Positions 30,401-43,539 of a stretch of DNA of 64,000 bases are shown here, in pieces. The DNA is from Cladopsammia gracilis. Lineage: Eukaryota > Cnidaria > Anthozoa > Scleractinia > Dendrophylliidae. The number at the start of each line of letters is the position of its first letter. Position 1 is the first letter of the stretch. The notes beneath the pieces are model-generated. The model was not told the origin of the DNA. It searched no databases and saw only the letters and a list, made by a program, of their open reading frames with translations. Where the stretch lies: the NCBI GenBank assembly GCA_022457155.1, contig JAJGOT010000090.1:248001-312000 (forward strand). Reading direction: 5' to 3'. The position numbers and the translations under genes are program-made.

Positions 30401-33400
30401 TGTTATCGTTGGATTCACGTTGAATTCCTGTTACGAAACGTGTTCGTAACAAAGCATTTGCTCACTAAGTTTACAGCTGATGGAAGGAGCGAGTGAGTGA
30501 GTGAGAGAGTGAATTTTATTTAAACACCCTTGCCGATAGCCTGTTCATCATGCTTTCACGTATACACGGGTTTAAAAGTAAGACCACACTGCATTCACTA
30601 GATTCAGTAGCTGACACTTAAACTCGACCCGGAGCTTGATCGCTAAGCGTCCTAAGCAAATGGCAAGTTTAATATACAAAACACAGAACTTGCCAGAGCA
30701 AAAATCCCACAGGAATAAGCAGCGAACACAATATTAAACGGCCTATCCATCCATGAACGCCTTGAATTGTCTTGAAAGTGTGCAGTTGTACGCAGTAGTT
30801 CTTTATCTTGCTTCTCGAGTACACACACGGAGAGATTTTACGGTATGTATCTCATGGCCGAAAGCCATATAGTCGTCGATATAGACTTAAATATGCGTGC
30901 ATAAATTTGCATGCGCTAATGTGACACGAAAAAAAGAAAAACAAGAAAAGTCAACGCCGGATTTACAACTCGTGTGCTTCGCCACGAGTAATGAGCCGAG
31001 GCCAATTTGGTTGCTACGGGGGGAAATTATGAGGAGGGATGGGGGTGGCAAAACTACTTAGATTCAATCTATCTTTAGAGAGCCCTTTTACTTAGTTAAT
31101 TTTCTATGTTTTGTATCAGTTACAGTATTTTAGTAGCAATGACTTGTATGGCACTACAATGGCGATTTTCCTATCAATCGAAATTTGGGAAAGATGTTCG
31201 AAGGTTAAAAAATATTTACTATCTTTATTTATTGATATTTAAACAAAACTAAAACATATTGCAACGATTTTCATTTGGGATTTAAATTGATTTACTAGCA
31301 ATGTTTTTAAACAGCCAATTAATATGTGCAGTGTATATGTGGATGTATGAGACAAAACAAGAACTTTGTGCATGTGAATAAGTTCAGTAAAAAGACTTCA
31401 GTAAAAAAGGAATGTTTTATCTAAATACTTCACTAAGTTAGACTATTGTAAAAAAGGCAAATGAAAATATTTTACTTGTCGCTTTTTCCGTCAACTAAAA
31501 AATTGTGTACCTTCGGGCAGAATGGTGTCTCTTGTGGGAATAGAGCTGGTGATTAGATTTCGTTTCCTTTTATAGCCGAAGCTGTTTTCAAAACATCTCG
31601 GCTTAAAGAAGCCTTGGTAAAAACGACAAGCGACGTGGCCCCGAAAATTGCCGACATGAGACGTTCTGAACAGCGAGAAGCGGCTCGATTCCGCTTCAAA
31701 AATACGACAAATTACGACAGCGACTTTAGAAGGTTGTGCAATTTACCAATAAAATTAAACATTATTGACCATATCGTTCATATCAACACCCGACGGCCAA
31801 CGGTCTTTTACATGTAATGATCAATTTGTTATTGAAACGTCTACCAACCTCGTTCCCAAGGCCCCTATCTTCCTCTCTCTTGGATCGGACGTGCAGTTAG
31901 AGTACACCCTAGACTCCCGGTATACACATACATATCCGTGACCTTTGATTTTTGATTTTTTGGCGCAAATTGGTTTTAACAAGCTTAATAATTTTCCTTC
32001 GAGCATTTTTATTTTAAAAAGAGACTTTTCGTTTTATCTTGATGAAAAATTGCACTTTATCAAATAAAGACAAAAAAGTGACAGGTCACGCGTGTGGTTT
32101 CCGTTCGAATTACACGCACCGGCTCCCCCGACGGTGTCAATTTGCGCGAGGGCAAAAGTAACGACCCCCCCCCCCCTCGGGTGAATGTCATTTTGTCTCT
32201 GTGACGCGGTCGCTAAGCTTTAGTATTCGAATTTCGTGGTACAAAAAGATGGCCAGAATCGCTCCAAAACGGAGCCCTTTTAGAGACCGTGAAAGGGAAT
32301 TTGGAAGCTAGCACGAATCGCACGGGTAGACATTTAACCTGCGGCCTCACTGGTGGCAATTCGGGGAGCTTGAGTTGAATTGTTTAGAATTTATTGGCTT
32401 TCGCGTGGCGAGGGTTCGCTCAGAGGTCTCCAGCCTTCCCTTCTTTTATAGTGGATAGTGGGGCGAGTGACAAAAGTTGTAAAAATGCATTTAAACCGGT
32501 CAGGATACATCAAGAGACAATAAAGTAAAGGTGAGAAGACTTTGTGTAATGTGTAGTGTGTAATATTTTCGATTTTTCTATCGCTTATCAATTCCGTGAC
32601 AAATCGTATTATTACCTAGTATATTTCAGTGCACTGGCTTCGAATCTGTAACTTGATGTCACTCACATCCCGATCATCTGCCTGTGGGATCATCCAATTT
32701 AAATCTTTGATGTGTGCCACAACGCATCGGATAAATGTTTACGCTTATCCGCGTTTGAAGATCTTTATATATAAAAAAAACATATAAACATCTAAGAATT
32801 TTACGGAGATTTTAAAGAAGAAAAGAACTGATCCATGACCTATGGTCGCTACAATGTCTGTCATTGATCGATCAGAGTCCGTTCACGCATATTCATTGCT
32901 ATTTTAAGACTTAAATTCAGTCAGGAAGTCAAGACAAAAAAGTGCATATCCTTAGAATTCCTCTATTCCTCAAAGAAAGAATTGAGCAAATATATATTTT
33001 TCCAACGTTAATTTCATTTTTACAGTTTTGAGATTCGCTCATTCCTGTTCTTTTATTATCTTCCGGAAACCGGACATTCCACAAAGATAACATAATGTAG
33101 TGTTGACAGTGTCTTCTTGACGACCCCCGGGGTCACGACCGCAGTAAAATTTCGTAAAATATTCTATTAAGATCCAAGTCTTATGCGATAGTCATATATT
33201 GGAATAGTGGGATCTTGCAATAGCTCCTCAGAGTTTATTTCGCGTGTAAGTGTAATGTGTTTCTCGGAGTTAGGCAGTATCTCCATTGTCAGAAGTACAG
33301 CATCATTACATACGGTTTTAAATATTTGAATCTCCATCATGATAGCTGTACACTTTAATCAAGTTTCCCGGAAAGTGACATCATGAAACTTAGCGCCCCA

Positions 33401-36400
33401 ATTTCTCAAATTATAACATTTGTACTAAAGTAATCAAACATGCGGGATTCCTGACCGCAGTATTTTTCAAAACCTTTTTCTGATCTGCCGGAGATACAGG
33501 CAAGGTTGTCCGTTGTTGCATTATTATGCAGTATTACTTTATTTTGTATTAAATTTTCCACCGCAGAAATATACTCGCGCAGAAAAAATTACTTGTTTTA
33601 ATGATGTATATCGGCTTAACAAGAACTTTTCAACAGTGAATATATTGCTATCATAACTCCGAGGCGACCGGCACAACAGTCATCTGTATTCCCGATTCAA
33701 CTCCACACACGTCCTCAAAAGAACCAGAGACTGTTATCATAATACTGATACATTTTTACAACAACGTACAATAATTCACTCACTAGTTTTCTGGTTGTTT
33801 ATGTTCATATTGGCGCCAGAACAGCAACCATATAACTAGGAGAACTATAAAAACCTCCGGTCAGGAAGTGAAATTATTTAATACCGATGCCTTGGATTTT
33901 ATTTATACTTGACCAGAAATCCGCAAACATTTCCTCCCAGCAGAAATTTAAGCTGTCCCGATCGCGCACAAAAATTTCCTCCCGCAAAACAAATTCAGTC
34001 AAAATTTCCTTGTGCACGGTAGCTAAACCAATAAAACTATGACGTCTTTCCCATACTATTGCATACAAACGCAAAGTTCATGCTATTTTGCTCTGCCATA
34101 TCGCTCATATTAAAACACAAACTTTCCCATCCAATAACGTCTCCATTCGTAAAAATAGACCGTGAAATTCTCAAACTACGTTTCCCAAGAAAACGTATTT
34201 GACCTATTTTTACCATTCTCGAAAGCAGCTTGAATGGCTTTACGACAAATGATTGAAAATTTGATATATTGATACGTAACGTGAGATATCGAAACTAAGA
34301 ACTTTAATATCTTTGCGGTGACGTAATGTGAAATATGACAAGTTCATCACAAGTTCTGACATCCCAATACCCTAGGGAAATTAACAATAGGACCGGGGGT
34401 GTTCCTCAAATATTTTAGTGACGGTATGTGACGCCCTTCTTGAAATCCTAACCGCTTTAACCAACCATATCCTCAATGCCCTAATATAGCTTCTATGAAG
34501 AAGAAAGAAGAAACTCCCCCCCCCCGGAAAAAAGTCCACAAAAATTTGTTAACAGCTTTTGCCCCTTTTTTATCTCGTAATTTCGAAATCTCGCTTAATG
34601 CGCATGCGCATTAACGAGATAAAAACAACAACAACAACAAGAATTGGAAAAGTTGGGTGCCTTTGATAGGTAAATGTAGTAAAGACGTGATAGGTAATAT
34701 GTGTAAAGCTGCTAAATGGTTTATTGAAGTTGAAAGATTGAAAATACCTGTAGGTCTAATCGAAGAGTTAGACATTGCAGTCATAGAGGACTTAAGGGCT
34801 CTATTTCAATAAAAGTCATGAGCAACAAAATAATCACGAGTATGAATGTAAATAATTTTCATGTTAATTTAGCGTATTTATTTTGTTCAAAATAGTCTTC
34901 ATTTTACAGCTGAGGGGAAACTTCAACTTGATTATATTAAGCGAACAAGAAGCTATACACAGCTTGAACTCGTGGCGCCTTTAACTTATTGCAGCATTGA
35001 TTGCCAAGTGATTTGAGTGCTTTTACAGAGAAACATAAGCTTGAAATTATGTCTAATCAAAGGCTCCTAAGAGCCAACCCGAGAAGAAAAAATGCTAACG
35101 CGTAACGCAATATTGCCGTACGCTTACGTTTTCACACTGACACAGTTCGATATATATTTTTTTTAATAAAACGTAAGGATTTTTGACGAACGAAAAATAA
35201 AGTACATCACTTTCATAATGTCCAGTTCGAAAAAAGCAAAAAAAAGAAAAGAAAAAAAAAAAAAGGACTCTCTGGAGAATCGAACTCGAGCCGTCCGGGA
35301 CTGAGCCACAAACTCAATCACTGCGCTGTCCAAGAGCACATACTGCCTACGGACTAAATTTTATTATTTTAATCTAGATACGCATCAGAACGCGTGTTTA
35401 GGTTGCAAAATCCTTTTAGATCGATTTTAATGTTGCACTAAAAACTCCAAATGCGAAACATCTGTAACCTTATTGTTGTCTATATTCGTTTACATCAAAT
35501 TAATTATTGTTATCGTTGGATTCACGTTGAATTCCTGTTACGAAACGTGTTCGTAACAAAGCATTTGCTCACTAAGTTTACAGCTGATGGAAGGAGCGAG
35601 TGAGTGAGTGAGAGAGTGAATTTTATTTAAACACCCTTGCCGATAGCCTGTTCATCATGCTTTCACGTATACACGGGTTTAAAAGTAAGACCACACTGCA
35701 TTCACTAGATTCAGTAGCTGACACTTAAACTCGACCCGGAGCTTGATCGCTAAGCGTCCTAAGCAAATGGCAAGTTTAATATACAAAACACAGAACTTGC
35801 CAGAGCAAAAATCCCACAGGAATAAGCAGCGAACACAATATTAAACGGCCTATCCATCCATGAACGCCTTGAATTGTCTTGAAAGTGTGCAGTTGTACGC
35901 AGTAGTTCTTTATCTTGCTTCTCGAGTACACACACGGAGAGATTTTACGGTATGTATCTCATGGCCGAAAGCCATATAGTCGTCGATATAGACTTAAATA
36001 TGCGTGCATAAATTTGCATGCGCTAATGTGACACGAAAAAAAGAAAAACAAGAAAAGTCAACGCCGGATTTACAACTCGTGTGCTTCGCCACGAGTAATG
36101 AGCCGAGGCCAATTTGGTTGCTACGGGGGGAAATTATGAGGAGGGATGGGGGTGGCAAAACTACTTAGATTCAATCTATCTTTAGAGAGCCCTTTTACTT
36201 AGTTAATTTTCTATGTTTTGTATCAGTTACAGTATTTTAGTAGCAATGACTTGTATGGCACTACAATGGCGATTTTCCTATCAATCGAAATTTGGGAAAG
36301 ATGTTCGAAGGTTAAAAAATATTTACTATCTTTATTTATTGATATTTAAACAAAACTAAAACATATTGCAACGATTTTCATTTGGGATTTAAATTGATTT

Positions 36401-39400
36401 ACTAGCAATGTTTTTAAACAGCCAATTAATATGTGCAGTGTATATGTGGATGTATGAGACAAAACAAGAACTTTGTGCATGTGAATAAGTTCAGTAAAAA
36501 GACTTCAGTAAAAAAGGAATGTTTTATCTAAATACTTCACTAAGTTAGACTATTGTAAAAAAGGCAAATGAAAATATTTTACTTGTCGCTTTTTCCGTCA
36601 ACTAAAAAATTGTGTACCTTCGGGCAGAATGGTGTCTCTTGTGGGAATAGAGCTGGTGATTAGATTTCGTTTCCTTTTATAGCCGAAGCTGTTTTCAAAA
36701 CATCTCGGCTTAAAGAAGCCTTGGTAAAAACGACAAGCGACGTGGCCCCGAAAATTGCCGACATGAGACGTTCTGAACAGCGAGAAGCGGCTCGATTCCG
36801 CTTCAAAAATACGACAAATTACGACAGCGACTTTAGAAGGTTGTGCAATTTACCAATAAAATTAAACATTATTGACCATATCGTTCATATCAACACCCGA
36901 CGGCCAACGGTCTTTTACATGTAATGATCAATTTGTTATTGAAACGTCTACCAACCTCGTTCCCAAGGCCCCTATCTTCCTCTCTCTTGGATCGGACGTG
37001 CAGTTAGAGTACACCCTAGACTCCCGGTATACACATACATATCCGTGACCTTTGATTTTTGATTTTTTGGCGCAAATTGGTTTTAACAAGCTTAATAATT
37101 TTCCTTCGAGCATTTTTATTTTAAAAAGAGACTTTTCGTTTTATCTTGATGAAAAATTGCACTTTATCAAATAAAGACAAAAAAGTGACAGGTCACGCGT
37201 GTGGTTTCCGTTCGAATTACACGCACCGGCTCCCCCGACGGTGTCAATTTGCGCGAGGGCAAAAGTAACGACCCCCCCCTCGGGTGAATGTCATTTTGTC
37301 TCTGTGACGCGGTCGCTAAGCTTTAGTATTCGAATTTCGTGGTACAAAAAGATGGCCAGAATCGCTCCAAAACGGAGCCCTTTTAGAGACCGTGAAAGGG
37401 AATTTGGAAGCTAGCACGAATCGCACGGGTAGACATTTAACCTGCGGCCTCACTGGTGGCAATTCGGGGAGCTTGAGTTGAATTGTTTAGAATTTATTGG
37501 CTTTCGCGTGGCGAGGGTTCGCTCAGAGGTCTCCAGCCTTCCCTTCTTTTATAGTGGATAGTGGGGCGAGTGACAAAAGTTGTAAAAATGCATTTAAACC
37601 GGTCAGGATACATCAAGAGACAATAAAGTAAAGGTGAGAAGACTTTGTGTAATGTGTAGTGTGTAATATTTTCGATTTTTCTATCGCTTATCAATTCCGT
37701 GACAAATCGTATTATTACCTAGTATATTTCAGTGCACTGGCTTCGAATCTGTAACTTGATGTCACTCACATCCCGATCATCTGCCTGTGGGATCATCCAA
37801 TTTAAATCTTTGATGTGTGCCACAACGCATCGGATAAATGTTTACGCTTATCCGCGTTTGAAGATCTTTATATATAAAAAAAACATATAAACATCTAAGA
37901 ATTTTACGGAGATTTTAAAGAAGAAAAGAACTGATCCATGACCTATGGTCGCTACAATGTCTGTCATTGATCGATCAGAGTCCGTTCACGCATATTCATT
38001 GCTATTTTAAGACTTAAATTCAGTCAGGAAGTCAAGACAAAAAAGTGCATATCCTTAGAATTCCTCTATTCCTCAAAGAAAGAATTGAGCAAATATATAT
38101 TTTTCCAACGTTAATTTCATTTTTACAGTTTTGAGATTCGCTCATTCCTGTTCTTTTATTATCTTCCGGAAACCGGACATTCCACAAAGATAACATAATG
38201 TAGTGTTGACAGTGTCTTCTTGACGACCCCCGGGGTCACGACCGCAGTAAAATTTCGTAAAATATTCTATTAAGATCCAAGTCTTATGCGATAGTCATAT
38301 ATTGGAATAGTGGGATCTTGCAATAGCTCCTCAGAGTTTATTTCGCGTGTAAGTGTAATGTGTTTCTCGGAGTTAGGCAGTATCTCCATTGTCAGAAGTA
38401 CAGCATCATTACATACGGTTTTAAATATTTGAATCTCCATCATGATAGCTGTACACTTTAATCAAGTTTCCCGGAAAGTGACATCATGAAACTTAGCGCC
38501 CCAATTTCTCAAATTATAACATTTGTACTAAAGTAATCAAACATGCGGGATTCCTGACCGCAGTATTTTTCAAAACCTTTTTCTGATCTGCCGGAGATAC
38601 AGGCAAGGTTGTCCGTTGTTGCATTATTATGCAGTATTACTTTATTTTGTATTAAATTTTCCACCGCAGAAATATACTCGCGCAGAAAAAATTACTTGTT
38701 TTAATGATGTATATCGGCTTAACAAGAACTTTTCAACAGTGAATATATTGCTATCATAACTCCGAGGCGACCGGCACAACAGTCATCTGTATTCCCGATT
38801 CAACTCCACACACGTCCTCAAAAGAACCAGAGACTGTTATCATAATACTGATACATTTTTACAACAACGTACAATAATTCACTCACTAGTTTTCTGGTTG
38901 TTTATGTTCATATTGGCGCCAGAACAGCAACCATATAACTAGGAGAACTATAAAAACCTCCGGTCAGGAAGTGAAATTATTTAATACCGATGCCTTGGAT
39001 TTTATTTATACTTGACCAGAAATCCGCAAACATTTCCTCCCAGCAGAAATTTAAGCTGTCCCGATCGCGCACAAAAATTTCCTCCCGCAAAACAAATTCA
39101 GTCAAAATTTCCTTGTGCACGGTAGCTAAACCAATAAAACTATGACGTCTTTCCCATACTATTGCATACAAACGCAAAGTTCATGCTATTTTGCTCTGCC
39201 ATATCGCTCATATTAAAACACAAACTTTCCCATCCAATAACGTCTCCATTCGTAAAAATAGACCGTGAAATTCTCAAACTACGTTTCCCAAGAAAACGTA
39301 TTTGACCTATTTTTACCATTCTCGAAAGCAGCTTGAATGGCTTTACGACAAATGATTGAAAATTTGATATATTGATACGTAACGTGAGATATCGAAACTA

Positions 39401-42400
39401 AGAACTTTAATATCTTTGCGGTGACGTAATGTGAAATATGACAAGTTCATCACAAGTTCTGACATCCCAATACCCTAGGGAAATTAACAATAGGACCGGG
39501 GGTGTTCCTCAAATATTTTAGTGACGGTATGTGACGCCCTTCTTGAAATCCTAACCGCTTTAACCAACCATATCCTCAATGCCCTAATATAGCTTCTATG
39601 AAGAAGAAAGAAGAAACTCCCCCCCCGGAAAAAAGTCCACAAAAATTTGTTAACAGCTTTTGCCCCTTTTTTATCTCGTAATTTCGAAATCTCGCTTAAT
39701 GCGCATGCGCATTAACGAGATAAAAAGGGGGAAAGGTAAGAAGTAGGATTTAAATTAAGACCCAGAAAGATTTTCTACAACTTGCTTTTTTAAACATTAG
39801 CGCGTTTATTCTAATTTGATCAGCCTTGTAGCGTTCCTAGTCGTACTATTGCTTAAGTGTGTTTTCTGCAACAAAGGTTTTTTGTTTCAATCAGGGAAGA
39901 AGTAAGCCGTTTGACGGAACCAACCTGTGTTTTAAACTGAAGTATTTCCTTTATCAGGTGAAATATTGTGATTATCATAACCCAAACTTGAAGACCCTGG
40001 GTGACCTGTTAATGAAAAAGGTAACATTAATTAAGGAGGTTATTTACTTAAAAGAAATTGTTTTGTGTCCAAGGTTACATCACGGCAAAGCAATATATGT
40101 AGTCTTGTATGTTGTCGTTATTTAGCCCGGAGGGGTGTCCCTTCTTTGGTAACCGTGAGGTGTTCGGCCCGAATATTGAAAGACCCCTTGAAACCCTTAC
40201 ACATTTTTAAACTAAACTATGCAAACTATGTGTGGAGAGGAGGAGAGGGGTGTGAAACCTAACTCAAAATTAAAGAAAGAAAGCACTCTATGTCTTTTTT
40301 CTCATTCATCCAACCAACTATTTCAGACCAAACTACATGGTTTTGCTTTTTCTACTTTAGACCTGTTGCTAACATTATGTCACGGAAGCAAAGAAAATAG
40401 AACACATTGCTGTTTCCCGGACGCAAGTTTTACTTCCAATGTTTCCCACATTAGAAAGCGTACAATTCCCGTGGAGTGGCTAGAGTAAGAATCATATATA
40501 AAAACACAATATAATATATATTAATACCGAGTTGGATATGTTGCACGGGACGTCGAATTCTATGTACTCCTGCAAGAAATAAGGATGATAAAAAAAAAAC
40601 GATAATTATTTTATGAGGCCAAACTGTTGCCCTTTTTAGCCTCCTTTGCTTCGCGTGAAGGAAAGGACATAGGAGAAGTCTGTGCGCAGGCAACTGTTAT
40701 GGCAATTTGAAACATCCCAATGATATCAACCATGAACATAATCTCAGATCCGTTAATATCTCCGATGCTCAGCTGTTCCTAAGACGCATATTTTTGTATT
40801 ATTGCTTATAGTGTTTGTCATACTACTGTATGTACATATTCATTCATATTCATATTTATCAGTATTTTCAAAATTTCCTTATTCCAGAGTACACTGTAAT
40901 GATAGTAATTCTGATTAAGATTACCTTTCTTGTCAACGTTTCATTAATGCCACACAGCAGTTTTTCATTAGCCCGAGCTTCGAGAGCAACCACCGTCAGC
41001 GGTATCACGAAGAAGAGATACAGAATCAGGTTGAGGGTCAATGTTTTCCATCCAAACATCATCCTGAGAGGGTGAGGTCGGAAAACATGATAAAGACTGT
41101 TAAAAGGTTTCTCTACAAATCTAGTCACTTATTAGCGAAGCTCTTGCGCGCACTGAAGAGCCGCTCGAGGGAATACCACGTGATTCATTTTGCATGGTCA
41201 TGGCATATGTACGTATGGTGTACTAACGCAACAGCCTTGGATCAGTTTCTTGAACCGCTATGGATAATAATACCTCGCGTGTGAGATGCTTAGGTTCCAA
41301 ATCAGCTTTCTATGCGCCTTTTTCATTCTTTAGGGACAGCCTCTCGAAATTTTCGGTCCTGGAATGTGTAACGTTATTTTTTTCCCAAAATTAAATTTAC
41401 GAGTGCTAAAAGTTTAAAAAAAGAGTCCTGAAATTTAAAACCTAGACTTGTTCATAAGTTTCCTATTTCCTGTTGGGTGTGTTCTCCCAGTTCAATCGCG
41501 GTCGCCATATTGAAAGCCACGTGCACTAAAAGTGGGGAGATTGTTAAACTGCTCTGAAGGCAGGGAAAAGGAAATACAACGTGGGCGAGGAGATTTGTAC
41601 TTCCCCCAGTTTGAGCGCTTCGTGACTTCTAACATGGCGGCTTAACTAACTCAACGATTGTCTTCGGCGATCAGACGGGAAATAGAGTACTGTGAAATGT
41701 CTATTTAAAACCAAATCTTTATGATTATTGATCTATTTGTGTTTTAACGAAACTCTTTTATTTGTAGCTCCGATGTTTGGGTTACCTGCCAACAATGTAA
41801 AGGTAAAGTCTTTACAAGCCTGATGGCTCACAACTGCCGGAGCTTAACCGGGTTTCGGTAGCATGAAGCGACTGAGAGTATTACTACTCCCCCCTGGATG
41901 GGATGCTAGTCCATCACAAGGTTACCCCCCAGCATTAATTTCGCCGGTACCCATTTATACACCTAGGTGCAGAGAGACAGCGTAGAGCAAAGATTCTGGT
42001 CTAAGGAAACAACACGACGGCAGAGACCAGGCTCGAACGACCGACCCTCTGGTTGAAAGTCCGACATGTGAACCACTATACCACCGCACCTCCACGCGCC
42101 AATAATGTATCTATATAATTACCGCACCAGGGGGTACCTCCATTCTTAACCGCGGTCAAACGAGAGAAATTTGCAAAAGTTAAGCAAAGTATTAGTTAAA
42201 AGTTAAGGTTGTCATTTTCACTGTTTAAAGTTTAATGTATTGCCAATACACTGTCAATTTACCAAACGTTTTAAAAGTTTACCAAAAAGGTTCTAAGCGT
42301 TTAAAAACTGTGAACTGCAAAATTGTCGACGCCATTTGCCAACATAATTTTGATCAGGCGCAAAGAGTTTTGGTCCGTTTTCTACGGAAAAAGCTCATCA

Positions 42401-43508
42401 TTTTGAGAAAAATTAAAACATAGTAACATCAACTAATTTTTTTTATACATCCTTACCAATATTTCCATTTAATATTAAATAAAATCCCACTAAATAAAAC
42501 GAAAAATGCCTCGGACGTTTGACCGCGGTGGACCTCCAATCTCTGTAACATAAAGCGACTAGGAACATTCACTTTCCCTAGATAATATTCCACCTGCGGT
42601 GGAAAGGGATTTGTCAAAGAAAACAAAAATAAAACGGTTTCCGACCAAATGATTCGAACGTGAACCTTCCAATCGTAAGTACACCTCTCGTTACCGGTTA
42701 TACGAACATTGTAGGTTCAAATATTTCTCAGAGACTCAACTAAATCTGACAAGTTTATAGACTATGATAAAACTTACCATTTAGTGTTCATAATGATATA
42801 AGAAACAGGGTGAGTCAGGCAGCTAAGTCGACGATGCTCTAACATTGTCTGTGATAAGAAGATAATATAAGTATATGGGGATGAATGATCCTTACCTAAT
42901 CACTCACTCACTCACTCACCCATTCACTCATCAATCAATCAACCAATCAATCGACTCACCAATCGATCGATCGATCAATCAATCAAATCAACCGATCAAT
43001 CGATCACCCAAACTTTTGAGGTATCAATTTATTAATCGATCAGCCAAAACATTTATCAGTCGCTTCATTGATCGTTAATTCCTTCCTTCTTCCATTCATC
43101 AGCCAGTTAGTGGACAAGTAATCAGCCAGTTAGTCAGTCAGTCAGTAAGCCAGTCAGCCAGTTAGTCAGGCAGTCGGTCTGCAAACCAGTCAGACAGCCA
43201 ATCAGTCAGTCATTTAGCTAGTAAGTCACTCAGCCAGCCAGTCAGTCAGTCAGTCAGTCAGACAATCAGCAAGTCAGTAAGTACATGTAGGTCAGTCAGT
43301 TAGTCAGTAAGTCAGTCAGTCAGTGAGTCAGACAGTCAGTCAGTCAGTCAGTCAGCCAGCCAGCCAGTCAGTAAGTCAGTAAGCCAGTCAGTCATTCAGT
43401 CAGTAAGTCAGTCAGTCAGACAATCAGCAAGTCAGTCAGTCAGTCGTCAGCCAGTCACTCAGTCACTCAGTTAGTCAGTCAGCCAGCCAGTTAGTCAGTC
43501 AGTCAGTT

Positions 43509-43539
<31 letters not shown>

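Larger units (their letters stand above)
28394..40527 (-). other. 12.1-kb intron between the S2-S3 linker and S3 exons
   Basis: The largest intron of the gene. It contains MITEs at 28442-28900, a 58-bp duplication, the 2 x 5.1-kb tandem unit, and 0.8 kb of AT-rich sequence (39726-40527) without recognisable exons. Confidence 0.7.

Noticed and set aside
31614..31817. 67-codon frame (and its twin at 36721) as a small gene
   Set aside because: Has no ATG start, no domain, and is duplicated only because the whole 5.1-kb unit is.
29515..39725. LTR retrotransposon with 5.1-kb repeats as LTRs
   Set aside because: The two units are directly adjacent with no internal coding region, and there is no TG...CA end or primer-binding site.
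42875..43078. 67-codon low-complexity frame
   Set aside because: Encoded entirely by the tetranucleotide repeats at the edge of the microsatellite.
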